NCBI GenBank assembly: GCA_963971425.1
Contig: OZ020523.1
Span: 20,441,105 to 20,505,104, forward strand
Reading direction: 5' to 3'
DNA length: 64,000 nt
From: Bryoerythrophyllum caledonicum
Taxonomy: Eukaryota; Streptophyta; Bryopsida; Pottiales; Pottiaceae
Shown here piece after piece: positions 12,674 through 24,443 of this stretch. The notes beneath the pieces were generated by a model that saw nothing but the letters and a program-made list of their open reading frames with translations, ran no database searches and was not told the DNA's origin. Each line of letters opens with the position of its first letter. The stretch's first letter is position 1. The position numbers and the translations under genes were made by a program.

Positions 12674-13672
12674 ATGTCCTCCATTAGCGTCAATCATTGC
12701 TAGTAACCTAGAGGGCATAGAATGACATAGTTGAAGGAGCTTTGTACCATTGACTAACTTCCACTCTCTTTCAAGAACTACCTTCAACACATCTAAGCTT
12801 CTAGGGCATTGTTTGCCATGTTGCACAACATCTTTTAACATCCTCCAAACGTTCTCGATTCGATTGAGATCGGAAGAGTTTGCAGGCCAGTTGAGCTTTT
12901 CGAGAAGGTGGCTTTGTCTCCATTCTTCACATATTTTGCTCCTATGGACGGGTGCCCCATCTTCCATAAGCACTCCTTGTGGAATTTGACCCATGAAATG
13001 AACCAATTTGACATCGTAAATCACTTCTATAAAATCCTTAGCTGAACGTTGACCTTTAGGCATAAAGACAAGTTCTGACTTTTGTCCTCCGACAAATGCG
13101 CCCCAAATCATTAAAGAAGTCCTTCCACTTTTAAAAGTAGGAGCTAGACAACTTGATGAATAACGCTCGTATGCACTTCTCCAAACATGAATTTGCTGAG
13201 AATTTTTTCCAATTTCAAAAGTAGATTCATCTGTCCAAACAACACGCTCCCACTCTTTTGCACTCCATCCACAGTACTTCTGAGCAAAAGCTAATCGTTG
13301 AGACATGTGACGAGGTGTCAAAAAAGGTTTTTTGACTGCAATTCGACTAAAAATGCCATTTTTATGTAAGACCCTTTGAATAGTACGTCTACACACTTGA
13401 GTAGGACATGCATTGGTAATCTCTCAGAGTGAAGAGCAAGGATGAATTTTTGAGTAATGCACAATACTACGAACATCTCTATCACTAAGCTTTTTAGCGT
13501 GACTTCCACCGCAAGGTTTGTGCTTGTAGGTTCCATCTTCTCTAAATGTTTTTACTAACCTTGTAACTGTTCTAATAGGAACTCCAATAGTAGCTGCAAT
13601 ATGAACTCCTGTAAATCCTCCCTCACTCAAACCTATGATGCGAGCACGAATTTCATCTGAAATTGCCATCAT
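12662..13672 (-). pseudogene. Tc1-like transposase with one in-frame stop
   Basis: Catalyses cut-and-paste transposition. The frame runs 13672 to 12662, 336 codons plus stop, the usual Tc1 length. The N-terminus has the paired-type helix-turn-helix region (GLSEGGFTGVHIAATIGVPI). The catalytic triad is visible as WTDESTF, MEDGAPVH and NRIENVW, with 34 residues between the second D and the E (DD34E). A single TGA at 13424-13426, between the DNA-binding half and the catalytic half, interrupts it; both halves are in the same frame, and TGA could come from CGA by cytosine deamination. Supply of enzyme from another copy is possible but not visible here. Confidence 0.9.
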
Positions 13673-14293
13673 AAACTTATAGAGTGTGTAATGCTAGCTA
13701 CAGCAATAGAGTAGGGGTTAGAGCAGAGCAAGGGGGAGAGAAGGGGGCCAAGGGGCTAGAGCAGAGCAAAGGGGGTTGCAGGATTGACACGTGACAATTG
13801 GCAGAGGAAGGAGAACAGGGCTGGAGCAGAGCAAGGGGGAGATAAGGGAGCCAAGGCGCTGGAGCAGAGAGGAGAGAGAAGGGTCGCCAAAACACAAGCC
13901 CATATGCATACATGAAAAATCATTTTGCTCTTAATCACTCATCATGTATGCCCAATGTGAATCAACACTCATGCATCCCACAATACAACATTCTCTGTTT
14001 TGAGGATTGTCTCAACATTCAGTCTATGACAAATCACACACACCATTCCCTTTACATAGTGTTCAATAGATATTTAGAAGAAAAAATTTGTCATGTGTCT
14101 AATGCACACTTTATGGCCAAGTGGATTCTTCTGCATGGAACACCTCTTCACTTCTTCATTTAGATGTTATTGATCTTTTTGAGAAGCATTTATGTTTGGT
14201 GGCTTACTCACATGATTGAGTTCAATGAAAAAGCATGAGGTGTCAAAGATATTTTGACATTTTCAATATGACCTTCAAATTGTTTATCATAGT

Positions 14294-14875
14294 TACACAT
14301 GTTGATAGATATGGAATAACTTTTTTTATGTATGTCTTTTGGCTTTGAAATTTATCCCACATGTTACCAGCGTAGAGATGATCTTATGCCAAAAATTTCA
14401 CTACGTATCAACAAAAATTCAATCCTAAGGAGGGCGTCAAAGTTGGAAGTAGTAAAATGGTTTTCCCCTTTGTTTCTCAAAACTACACATGTTGGTAGAT
14501 TTGGAATATTATTTTTTGTATGGGTCTTTTGGACTTGAAATTTTCCACACATGCAAACAACATAAAAATGTTTTTGCTCCAAAAATTTCATGGGCAAAAA
14601 AAATTTCCTCAATTCTAGGGAGGGTGTCAAAGTTGGCAGCTGTGACACTTTTCTCACAGCTATCCCATGTTGGTAGATCTTGCATAAGTTTTTTTGTATA
14701 AGTCTCCTGGGCTTGAAATTTGGTATGCATGTTTTCAACATAAAGATGATGTTGTCCCCAAATTTTCATGGTAAAATAACAATTTCTCAGCTTTGGGGAG
14801 GGTGTCAAAGTTGGCAGCAGTGTAGGACACTATCCCTGGAACTACGAAACGGCTAATTTGAATGTCACCCTATTG
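14294..14875 (-). repeat. Right terminal inverted repeat, mirror of 12096-12673
   Basis: Reverse complement of the left repeat, including all three subrepeat boxes. Translating matched frames of the two repeats gives only one to three residue differences over about 100 codons, showing near identity. Confidence 0.88.
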
Positions 14876-15179
14876 TACATGTAAAAACGATGATAATCAA
14901 ACATGTAGACAATTTCTCTCTTAAAACCATTTTTTGTATATCATACTTTTATTTTATTGTATGATTTTCGAATTTTGAAAAAATATTCATGATTTTAAAA
15001 ATTATGTTAAATACAAAAATTGATAATCAAATGTGCAATCATCACTTTCAGAAGTTATTGCCAAATTTAACACCAGTGGATAAAAGTAGTAAGAATTTTT
15101 TAGAAGATAAAGTTAGCGGAGGTTTGGTATATTGAGATAGTAGAATTTAATATCATCTGCTTTCATATTGTCATAAATA

Positions 15180-15620
15180 TTTTGTCATTTAGTGAAATTT
15201 TTTATTTTATAGGAAGTTCAACATTTTTGCAAATTGTCATACATGCTTGAGCGAGGTGCCAGAAATATTTATTATTTCCAACATGAAACTTATATTATCA
15301 ATTTTATAAATTGTTAATATTTTCTACTAGTAGATGTAGTGTAAAAATTCTAATTGGCCGTTAAAATTATCATTGTAATACATATCTCGTTCACAAAAAT
15401 GAAAAATGAAAAATGACACTTCGGGAGACTATAATCTTTGGTAGATAGTTTTGAATATGCTACACTCTTTCTCTACCTCTCAGTCTTGATGTACAGTACA
15501 GTACAAGGAACCAACATCATGATGAACATGATGGTAAAAAAATTAGACCTTGTGCATGCAAAAATTTTGAGTGTATATATTATAAAATTTTCACACCAAG
15601 TGATTATGCAAACTTTTTTA
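15180..15620 (+). repeat. Interspersed repeat family, copy A (strongly diverged)
   Basis: It keeps the order of several family landmarks (GAGGTGCCAGAAA, TTGACCGTT-like text, TGAATATGCTACA, CATGATGAACATGATGG, CACACCAAGTGA) but with many changes and gaps, so it is the oldest recognisable copy. Confidence 0.45.
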
Positions 15621-18600
15621 AATTGTAAAAAAAAATTACCGGACACACATGAGATTTCAAATTAATTTTTTTTGTAATACAAATATAAATAATAGTTAGA
15701 TATAAATAATATTGAGTTGTGTTTTATTTATATCTATATAATCATTTAAATATTTATGTAGATATAAATAATATTGAGCTGAAACAATTAAAAACCAATC
15801 ATTCACATATATATTAGACTTTTATCTTTTCTTCATTTACAAGCTTTAGAGGTTTTATTCTTTTTTATTGTCTTCCTGTTTTAAGAAATTAATTTTGGTC
15901 TTTATATTCATCATTTAAGTTGTGAATATATTGATGGTTAAAAACTCAAAAAATCATTTCTTTTGATATTGGACCCTTTTATGTTTTAAAATTGTTTGAA
16001 GTTTAATATTTTTAATGAAATACTTTCTATCATATTGATTGTGATAACTAAGAGTTTCAACCTTGCATAGTACAAAAAGAATGTTTCATAAAAAAAACAT
16101 GGTACCACGCGGACGACATACAACTAATGTGCAAATATTTATTTAACTCTCTTCAAATGCTATGATATACTATCCATACATCCAAAAATTCTATTGAAAT
16201 TTTTTGATGCTCTATTGGTACCATTAATCAAGATCTAATTGTTGTAAAAGAAAATTTTAATATTTGTGAAGGTTTATACTGATATTGAAAATAATAAACT
16301 TAAAATTTGGTTTAAATGAATATTATTGCAATATAGAAGGATTTTTACAACTTTTTCAATTAGGCAAATTTTGTTTAAACATGTGAGGATTGCCAATTGG
16401 TTAACTTCCCATAGTATACAAGCGCACTAGTTGATAGTAAGAATCCAATTGGAAGGTAGTTCACGTAGTTATTAACCAAATAAGTGCGACGGCGTGTAGT
16501 TTTAATTGGCCTAATCAATTGGCGCAATGTAAATTCATGTTAGGAAGCCAATTAGATTGAGTTTATCGAGAGAGGTTGAATCTCCTTCCTTGTGAGAAAT
16601 AGGTACTTTTAGTTTTGTTTTATATAACGATTGTAGTAGTGTAACTTTGAAAAATGTATTTGTGACTTTGGAGAAATAAAAATATCATATCGGAAAGATT
16701 GTGTGAGTGTGCGATTGAAGACTGTGTGAATTTGATAATTAGAATGGAGTGATAGTCTGTGATTTGAAAAATGTAAAGCCAATTGATTATGGACTACAAC
16801 ATTGCCATAGCCATGGAATGACCAATGTTGTAGGAATATTGTGGAAGATAGAGACCAATTAGGGGAGTACAACCCATTGGTGGTAGAAGCTGACTTGGAG
16901 AAATTATAACAACTGGTCCAAAATCAAACCTTTGTTAGATTACAAAAATGATAAGAAAATTCAAATAAATATACATAAGCAAAAGGAAAATAAAACAAAA
17001 ATAAGTATTGGAAGGGAATGAAGGATATTAAGAAATAAAAAGAATAATTGAAAAATTAAGAAATAGATGTTGTAGAAATTATAAAAATTACTAATTACAA
17101 GAAGTGTTTTTTCTATGAAATGAATCCAATAAGTTATGTGATAATAAGTGACAATCTAATGTATCAAACCTAGCACGTGCCCTACCGAGTGATCAAACCT
17201 CACCTCTATGGATGTTTTTCTAATTAGGTGAAAACTATATTCCAACAAATGTCATGATCCTTTAGATGTTTAAATATATTATTAATTTGAAAGAGAATTT
17301 TTTTAATGCAATACGCAATTGTAATTCATTATTAATAAATTAGCTACAAAAATTACGCATGTAATTAAACATGATATTATGCACCATCCTTCTCATTAGC
17401 CCTTTTTTTTTTGGCAATTTGGAGCCTAATGAGGAAAAAAAATTCAGGAAAGGAATACTTCCAAAAAAAATGGAAAATTTATGATTTTGCATCCCCAACA
17501 TTTCATTGATGGCCTTTGCCATATCGCCATATTGCTACTAATGAACAGGGGGACTCCATGATGTCGTTAGAAAGGATGTACAAATCTATGTTTATGGAGA
17601 AAATTTGGTTTTGTATGGTTTAAGGGGAAACTTTGTGTCGTCCAATGTGTGGTCTCCAAAAAATTTGTGTTGCCATATGGCTAAAACCGTGAAACCAAAA
17701 AAATGGTTGCAAGCTTCTCACTATTTCTCTTACTTTGAAGTATAATCAATCCTCTCTACATTGAAATTGGTAATTAGAGTAAGGATGTAGATATCTGGTG
17801 TCATTATATTGATGGTACATTAGATTATTCACCAGATCAATTTATACTTTTATAAATTTGATGTTTATAACAATACTATTTCTTCTATAATTATAATTTA
17901 CAACACCAATGGTCATTTGTAGTCTAATAATTTTAGAGTGGTTTTTGACACTCGTCAACTTTTGTTAAATATATCTCTAACATTATGTCATCAAATGTTA
18001 AAAACCACAATCTCTTCAATGTTGATTTCACATATTTTGATAGATACTTCTAACAACACTTAATGTGATAAAGAAATTGTAGAGCTGATTAGTACAATTT
18101 TTTGAGGTGGGCAACAATGAAGGAAAGTTCATGCCAACTCTCATTGTTTTCACATAAAAATGCAGAGAAATTAAGAATTCCATTTGTTCATATATTTTGT
18201 CTTCTAATAAAAGAAGACATGATAATTTCATAAATCTTTTGGGCTTTGGACCCAACTACTAATTATTTTACTAGAAGATAAAAATTGCCATGCTAAGGAT
18301 ATGGCCACGTTCAATACCCCTAGTCATTGTGAGACCTTTATCTTCATCCTAAAACCCTCCCATACTTGTAATATTTGGCATGCAGTGACCTGAAATAAGG
18401 TAGAATATAATTCCACAAAATTAATGCAATGTGTAGTGGAAAAGTATTCCATTATATTGAGTCAAAGTACATTGATCCTATCCACACAGTGAAGGAGAAA
18501 GCTATATTGATGCATGTACCTTGCAATCCGTGTGGTCAAAGTTACAAAACTCTTTAAACGTCTTCTTGTAGTATACTAATCTTCAAGATCCTACTATTGA

Positions 18601-19019
18601 AAATGGTAAAAATTTCTTCAAATTAGTCTCATAATATCTCAATTTAAAGATGTAGTTTTAGAGTGGTTATTGTGAAACATAGTCATGGTCCTTAAGGAGT
18701 TAATGGTTTCCAAACAAATACTTCTAAATAAATTATAGGTCAATTCTAGCCACCTTTTCCAACCGCTCCGGCTCTTTACACCCCTAAGGGAAAATAGCCC
18801 AAAACTGACTTGAGATCCAATAACCACTTTTTTCTATTCAATTCCTAGATTTTAGGCATAAAAAGTAGCCTATCTTTACATAACTTTTGTATTGACCAAT
18901 GAATTTATTATTGATGTAAAGACATGCTACATTTTCTCCAAAAAATCTAGAAAGGATATAGAGAAGGACGGTATTAAGTTGGGGTCAGTTTTGGATTGTC
19001 CTACCTTAACCCCTAAATG

Positions 19020-19955
19020 AAAAAGGTCTTGAAATGGGCTTTTGCAAATCTTGGGCACGTTGCCATGGTTGCAATCTATATTTGCAATTCTTGAAATCTG
19101 TATAGAGATGCAAGAAGACAAGAGGCACGTGGGAGTATAATTTTTTATTTTCATTGGACTTATATAAAAACAAGTTATGCCATCTTTAAGAAAATATTGT
19201 CAAGTGGGGTACGCCAACAACTTTAAAAACTTTTGCTAGGACACTCTAGTAGATTTGAAAATTTCAATGCTAGCAAGTAATATAATTTCCTTTCATATTG
19301 TCAAATTTTTTTTGTCTTCAATGTCAAATGCATTTTATCCCAAGTCAAAGATTCTCACACATTGCCACACATTGTCGGGCAAGGAACCAAAAAAACTACT
19401 TCTTCTCCACATAAAACTTTGATATCTTTATAAGTTTTTACTTTTTAATTTTCTATCACAAGACCTAGTGTAAGCCTTGTTATTGACCGTTCGGATTATC
19501 TTTCTTATACATATTTTGTTCCCAAAAAATTAAAACATTAATTGGCACTTTATGAACCTCCACTCCTTGCACAACTTTTCTGAAAATGCTACACCCCTTT
19601 TCTACCACTAAGAATTGGTGCACAAAGAGTTAACATCATGATCAACATGATGATATAAAATTTAGCCCTTGTATAGTGCAAACTTTGACACCAAGTGAAG
19701 TCAAAGTCTGTTGGTGTATTCAACGCACGTATAAAAATTAACCTCTTTTTCTACTTCAAACACTATAATCTCACACTCCATGCAGTCAAAGTTGATGAAA
19801 TTTTGTGAGAGCGTTTTTTTATTAAGTGTTGAATGAGATCCTACGGTTAATATTAATAATACGGTTTTTTGTTTCTTTCTATACTCACCGCACTAGAATT
19901 AACAATTTTGAAGTGTTTTTGGTGTGAAGTTGTCAAGGGAATTTAGGGGATAATC
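19020..19955 (+). repeat. Interspersed repeat family, copy B
   Basis: It shares ordered landmarks with copies C, D and E: a GGCAAGGNACCAAAA box, GTTATTGACCGTT-type text, AACCTCCACTCCTTGCAC, AACATGATG, GACACCAAGTGAAGTCAAAG, GATCCTACGGTTA and a terminal GAAGTGTTTTTGGTGTGAA. Its first part (19020-19175) resembles the exon-like segment at 52085-52255 in reverse, with a stop. Class is unknown. Confidence 0.65.
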
Positions 19956-21248
19956 CGACTTAATAATCAAAGGTCTATTTGCATCAAAACGGAAACTCAA
20001 CTTCACTAATGTTCTTAATCCTTAAACGTCAGAAGGTGCCACTGGTGGCCACAATATTCTACATGATAAGGTTAAGATATTGGAATGACCTCCAAATAAA
20101 GTATGTTAATTAAAGAATTTTCAATCCAAAGATATAAGTCTTGCTAAACTTTAATACATTCATTTGGTATTCTACAAAGTAATATATGTGCTTGTATATA
20201 CAATTCCCAACTGACATTTAAGGGTTAAATAACACTTAAGTAAAGCTTAGAAATTACAAGATATAAACAACAACCATACATTCATGTCTTATCCCACTAA
20301 AAATAAACTTCCAATGACATACACCAAATATCCTTTCTCTCTACTTGTGACCACTAAAAGATGTGATCCATCACAACACAAACATACATCCTTTAAGGAC
20401 GAGGTGGCTATGGAGAATCTAGAAATATGATAAATGATATTTTACAAAATCTATTGCCTCATAGACTCTCCCATCATCCATAGCCACCTCCTCTTTAAAG
20501 GGTTAACATTCCCAACCAACGATTCCTAAGCTAGCTAATTTTAGTAGCAATACTACAAGAAAAATGAGGTTGCTAATAATACACAATTAAATTTTGAAAA
20601 AAATATTGAAATTCAGCCAGAACGCTAACCAACACAATTAGCATTTAGCCACCTTTTGAAATGATATCCATCGATATCACATAGGTATCACATGAGTATC
20701 ATATAGGTATATGACAAATATTGCAGGATATGGTCTAGGTATCTCCACACACTATGTGCTTGAATATCTTTACTTAACTACTCCAAAGTAGCATTTACAC
20801 TAATTTCCAGAAATTGATTCTGGGATTGCTCCAAGATTCCAAAGACAGAATAATTTGGATGAACAGAAAAACCTTCATCCATAATATCTGTCCATCCATT
20901 CATCCTTCCCAACTGACCAGGACCGTTACAAGAATCAACTGCCCACAAAATGGATAAGCTCACAGATTCCATTCCCAACAACCCACAACGAATTGTGCAC
21001 CCTAAACCCTAAAACCTAGAAAACCTAACGTCAACCCCAAAAGCAATCCCCGCAAACAGGTTTGAAGTATTGTTTGTCGACACATTCTCTCTCAGCAAAA
21101 CTCCACAATGATCGAAGCCTAGCATCTCCGGAGAGCTGAAGAGCCAGAGACGTCGGCAATTCTCATTCACAGATTGCGCGTTTGCTGATTGTCTTTCGGT
21201 GGTTGTAGGTTTGTTCATGTTGATGCGGATTGAACGCGTGGGTTGGTG

Positions 21249-22391
21249 ATGGGGTTGGACGATCTGACCATCTGGGAAGCCGCGCTGCACAAGCTGTCGG
21301 ACGAGCTGCTGACGCCGGAGGAGAAGGCGCAGATATACTCGCTCATCTTCATCAAGCGCCAGTACAATTCCATGGACGTGGACATCGCCATCCACGCGCT
21401 CTGGCGCTTCGACACCAGCATCTACACCGTCGACGCCTTCTCAGACAAGGACGGCCGGGCGCTCGCCGCCTTGTTCCGCTCACTGTTGCCGGGCGCTGCC
21501 GCTGCCCCTCCCGCTCTCTCAGGTGAATAACAAATGTTTCATTTTTTAGGGTTTCCACCTCATGTCATTCTTCTGTCTGTACATTGTATTGGGTGGAGTT
21601 GGTACCGACATCTGTTTCCAGTTTCTGCATCAATAGGTTTTTTTTTAAAATTTATTATTCGAACATTCAAGTCATGTAGAATTTCCGGTGCTTCTCTTTC
21701 TGTTTCTGGTGCTGTGTTTTAGGGTTTCTTCCTGATTTTTTTGGGTAGGTTTAGGGTTGTGTGCATGCATTGGTTGGTACCGACATCTTTTTCTGCATCA
21801 ATTGGTTTTTTATTATTCGAACATTGAAGTCATGTAGAACCGGTTCTTCTTCTCTTCTGTTTCTGGTGCTGTGTTTTAGGGTTCGACCTAATGTCGGTGA
21901 GTGTCATCTTGCATTTTCTTCTGTTTGTACATTCTTAGGGTTTCGACCTGATTTTTTTGGTAGGTTTTCCTTCCTTCTACTGTCCATACATCGTGGCATT
22001 GCTTGGTACCGACATCGTTTTTAGTTTCTGCATCAACTGGCGACGGTTTAGGTCTCATCTGTTTCTTTCTTTTGTGTTTTTAGGGTTTGACCTGATTCCT
22101 TGTCATTAAAGCTCTCTGGGTGAATAATGTTTGACGTACGTTGTATGATGAAGTTGCATTGTTTGGTACTGACACCATTTCCAGTTTCCGTATCAATTGG
22201 TTCGAAGATTTAGCTCTTTTGGAGCCGGTCCTTGTTGTGGTCTGGTTCTGTCACTTGCGTTACTATTGTGGTGCTATTGCGTTTTTCACTGGTGATCCAC
22301 GTTGTGTCCAGATCTTGTGCTTCTGGAGCTAGTGAAGGAGCTGCGCCAGATCAAGCTCTCATTAGGTGGGAAGGAGGATGGGGACCAGTAG
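21249..22391 (+). CDS. Small two-exon gene, unknown function (117 aa)
   Basis: Exon 1 is 21249-21522 (ATG, MGLDDLTIWEAALHKLSDEL...) with donor GTGAAT. Exon 2 is 22312-22391, after acceptor TCCAG, and adds DLVLLELVKELRQIKLSLGG to a TAG stop. The join is in phase, restores a continuous 117-residue frame, and replaces an otherwise abrupt stop just past the donor. Exon 1 has the GC-rich codon use of other real genes here. The protein is probably helical and soluble, with an Ala/Pro-rich hinge before exon 2 (GAAAAPPALS). No family is recognised. The 789-bp intron has T-rich repeats around GGTACCGACATC. Exon 1 is more certain than exon 2. Confidence 0.62.
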
Positions 22392-22619
22392 CTGAAAGGG
22401 ACGGTGGTTCTTCTCGATTAGGTAGGATATTCCTTCGTGGATTTCAGAGAATAGGACTCTTGTCTACAGATCACACTTCTAAGGAGGTAGGTTTTGTAGG
22501 TGAGAGTGCATTGTAGGGTTAACGTAGATCTCATGTGTTATTCTTGCCGATTCATTTACAATATTTCTTAGACATTTGATCTTCACTGACTATATGGCTC
22601 CTCATGATGGTCCGAAGGT

Positions 22620-23147
22620 TTACAATCCGCACGAGTTTTATAGCTTTGATGTGAAGGACGTGCAATGCTAATTATGAGGAAGCACTTGACGTAGCCTCAC
22701 ATGCTGATTAAACATGTGAAAAAACTGCAAACACGAAGATAGTTTAGAATGCTCTCAAAGGTTTGTAGGTGTCAAGGGTATGATGTCAAGTGTAGAGTAT
22801 ATGAGCAAGCACTTGAGGTAGCCTCACATGATGATCAAAACCTGTGGAAGAACTGCAAGCATCGAGGTAGTTGACAATCTTCAAAATGTGCACAAAGTTG
22901 ATGGCTTTAGTGCGAAGGATATAATATCAAGTTCATTGTTTATGAGGAAATAGTCTTCCATAATGATCGTAGTTTAGAATGACCTACAGTTCTGTAGCTT
23001 TCGTATGAAGGATATGGTATCAAGTTCAGTGTATATATTGGCAAGTACTTGACGTAACCAATGGAAAAACTGCAAACATCAGAATAGTTTATGATCCTCA
23101 CAAGGTTGATAGCTTTGGTGTGAAGGAAATGGTACCAAGTACTTAAC
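22620..23147 (+). repeat. Diverged tandem repeats containing TGTGAAGGA
   Basis: Phrases such as TAGCTTTGGTGTGAAGGA followed by a short AAGT-type stretch, and AACTGCAAACAT, recur about every 100-130 bp (near 22640, 22765, 22900, 22990, 23105). No protein frame persists. It lies between the small gene and the 3' end of the Dpy-30-type gene and may be untranslated or spacer DNA. Confidence 0.5.
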
Positions 23148-24443
23148 CTATTTCACGGCGCTTCCGGCTCTAGCTTTGGCAAAGACGGATGCACCAGGGG
23201 CGACTGATCCTCTAGCTGCGTCCGTTGCGATGGAGCCTTTCTTTGCAAATTCCGCAAGCAAGGCCTCTATCGGGTCCTCTGGAGGAGGGGGCTCTTTTTT
23301 CTTGAAGCGGTTACAGCCACAAGGATCGTCCTCATCGTCTGGTTCTATTTCTTCCTCCAGTGGCTTCCTGGGCTTCGGTTCGTCCTCAGGGAATCTGTCC
23401 TTGAGTGGGTTGTTCTTAATCAGATGCGCCGCCAAGAATTCGTGTGGGTTGCTTGGCCTGCGGATGAGACGAATTAGTACACTTTGTGAAAGAGCTGTTT
23501 GTGATGTGAGGCGAAGTTTTGACCTCTTTTCTCATTTTAACTGATGACCAGAGGAAAAATGCGGCTAAGATTCATGGTACACATGACCTCTCCTTCCTTC
23601 TTAAATGATACTATAACCTGAGTTGGAGACCAGAGAAGCTTGAAGGATTCTTGTTGAGAGACCACCAAGCTCGTCCATCGATCTGATAGCTTTTTTAAGA
23701 GTGAGGAAGGAAAAGTGTAATGAATTAGAAAATGGAAATCTTCTGGTGACTTTACAAAGAACTCTAAAATGGAAGAGCTTGGTGGTCTCTCAACTAAAAT
23801 CTGTTAGAAGTCGGAAGTAGTTTTAAATGCCTTTCAAACGAAGGAGGGGCCATATCGTACCATGAATTTTGCCAACTTTTTCCTCTGTTTTTAATCATCG
23901 AAAAGGAGGAAAAGGGTCAAAGTTTTTGGTAGCTTTGCCAAACTTTACAAATAGCTATAAATGCTTGAAATACACAAGGAAATGAACCCATGCTGAGAAT
24001 TGTAACCCACCTAAAAGCTACGAGGGCGCTCAGTGCTGGAAGTAAGAGTCCCACTATGTTTTCTTCCTGCATAAACCAAAACTGTGAGCCATCTTACCAT
24101 TTCATAATCTCAGAAAGGACACACATTACGTTATACGAACTCACCAGCCATGTTCGGACCGGTGCAGCCTTCTCTTCAATTCTCTGATGCAAACTCATGG
24201 ACATTCTGAATGCCTTATCTCCCTGGATCACAACACACAACAAAACAACATGTACATGAAACTACCATCATCAAACTACGAATCAAATTACAGCAACAAA
24301 ACCATTGGAGCGCTGAAATGGTGTGTAGCCCTAAAAAGTGAGCTTACGTCAATTGGGTCCTCCAACCACTTGTCTCCATACTTTGGTGAAGGCGGTGGCT
24401 TTTCTGGCTCAACGACTGGTTGTGCTTTCTGACCTGAAGCCAT
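23148..24443 (-). CDS. Dpy-30 motif protein (179 aa)
   Basis: Four exons on the minus strand join in phase: 24443-24348, 24222-24145, 24066-24011 and 23457-23148 (540 nt). The hallmark Dpy-30/RII-like dimerisation helices span about residues 60-100: a WLEENIVGLLLPALSALVAF helix followed by RPSNPHEFLAAHLIKNNP, matching the Dpy-30 pattern of a long hydrophobic helix, then RPxNPIEFLAxYLLKNNP. The C-terminal tail is acidic then Lys/Pro-rich (EEEIEPDDEDD, FKKKEPPPPEDP). In eukaryotes this motif docks onto amphipathic anchor helices in COMPASS histone methyltransferases, or in axonemal radial spokes and adenylate-kinase proteins. The extended tail and N-terminal PPPSPKYGDKWLEDP segment fit an axonemal (sperm flagellum) protein at least as well as the short nuclear Dpy-30; that choice is inference. 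It is tail-to-tail with the gene at 21249-22391. Confidence 0.82.

Larger units (their letters stand above)
12096..14875 (-). mobile_element. Tc1/mariner-type DNA transposon, DD34E, nearly intact
   Basis: Both ends carry CAATAGGGTGACATTC as an inverted repeat, and each end is flanked by TA (12094-12095 and 14876-14877), the Tc1/mariner target duplication. Length is 2,780 bp. The long inverted repeats (about 12096-12673 and 14294-14875) look about 99% identical, so insertion is recent. The transposase lies on the minus strand between them. Plant mariner-like elements are normally DD39D; a DD34E Tc1 type is typical of animals and fungi. The segment 13673-14293, upstream of the transposase, holds a purine-rich doublet containing GCAGAGCAAGGGGGAG and presumably the promoter. 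Confidence 0.93.
14876..21248. other. AT-rich gene-free block with diverged repeats
   Basis: No gene with credible exons was found over 6.3 kb. Parts resemble the interspersed family seen at 50.6-58.7 kb (about 15180-15620 and 19020-19955). Around 16380-16560 CCAATTGG palindromes recur. Near 20670-20740 there is a short run of about 12-bp units around GTATCACAT. The last few hundred bases before 21249 are probably promoter and leader of the next gene. Confidence 0.6.

Noticed and set aside
13698-13938. Pro/Leu-rich minus-strand frames
   Set aside because: Artefacts of the purine-rich duplicated tract upstream of the transposase.
14876-21248. tRNA, CRISPR or LTR element in the long gene-free block
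   Set aside because: By eye I saw no tRNA B-box context, no regularly spaced direct repeats with unique spacers, and no paired long direct repeats with polyprotein motifs. A dedicated scan was not possible.
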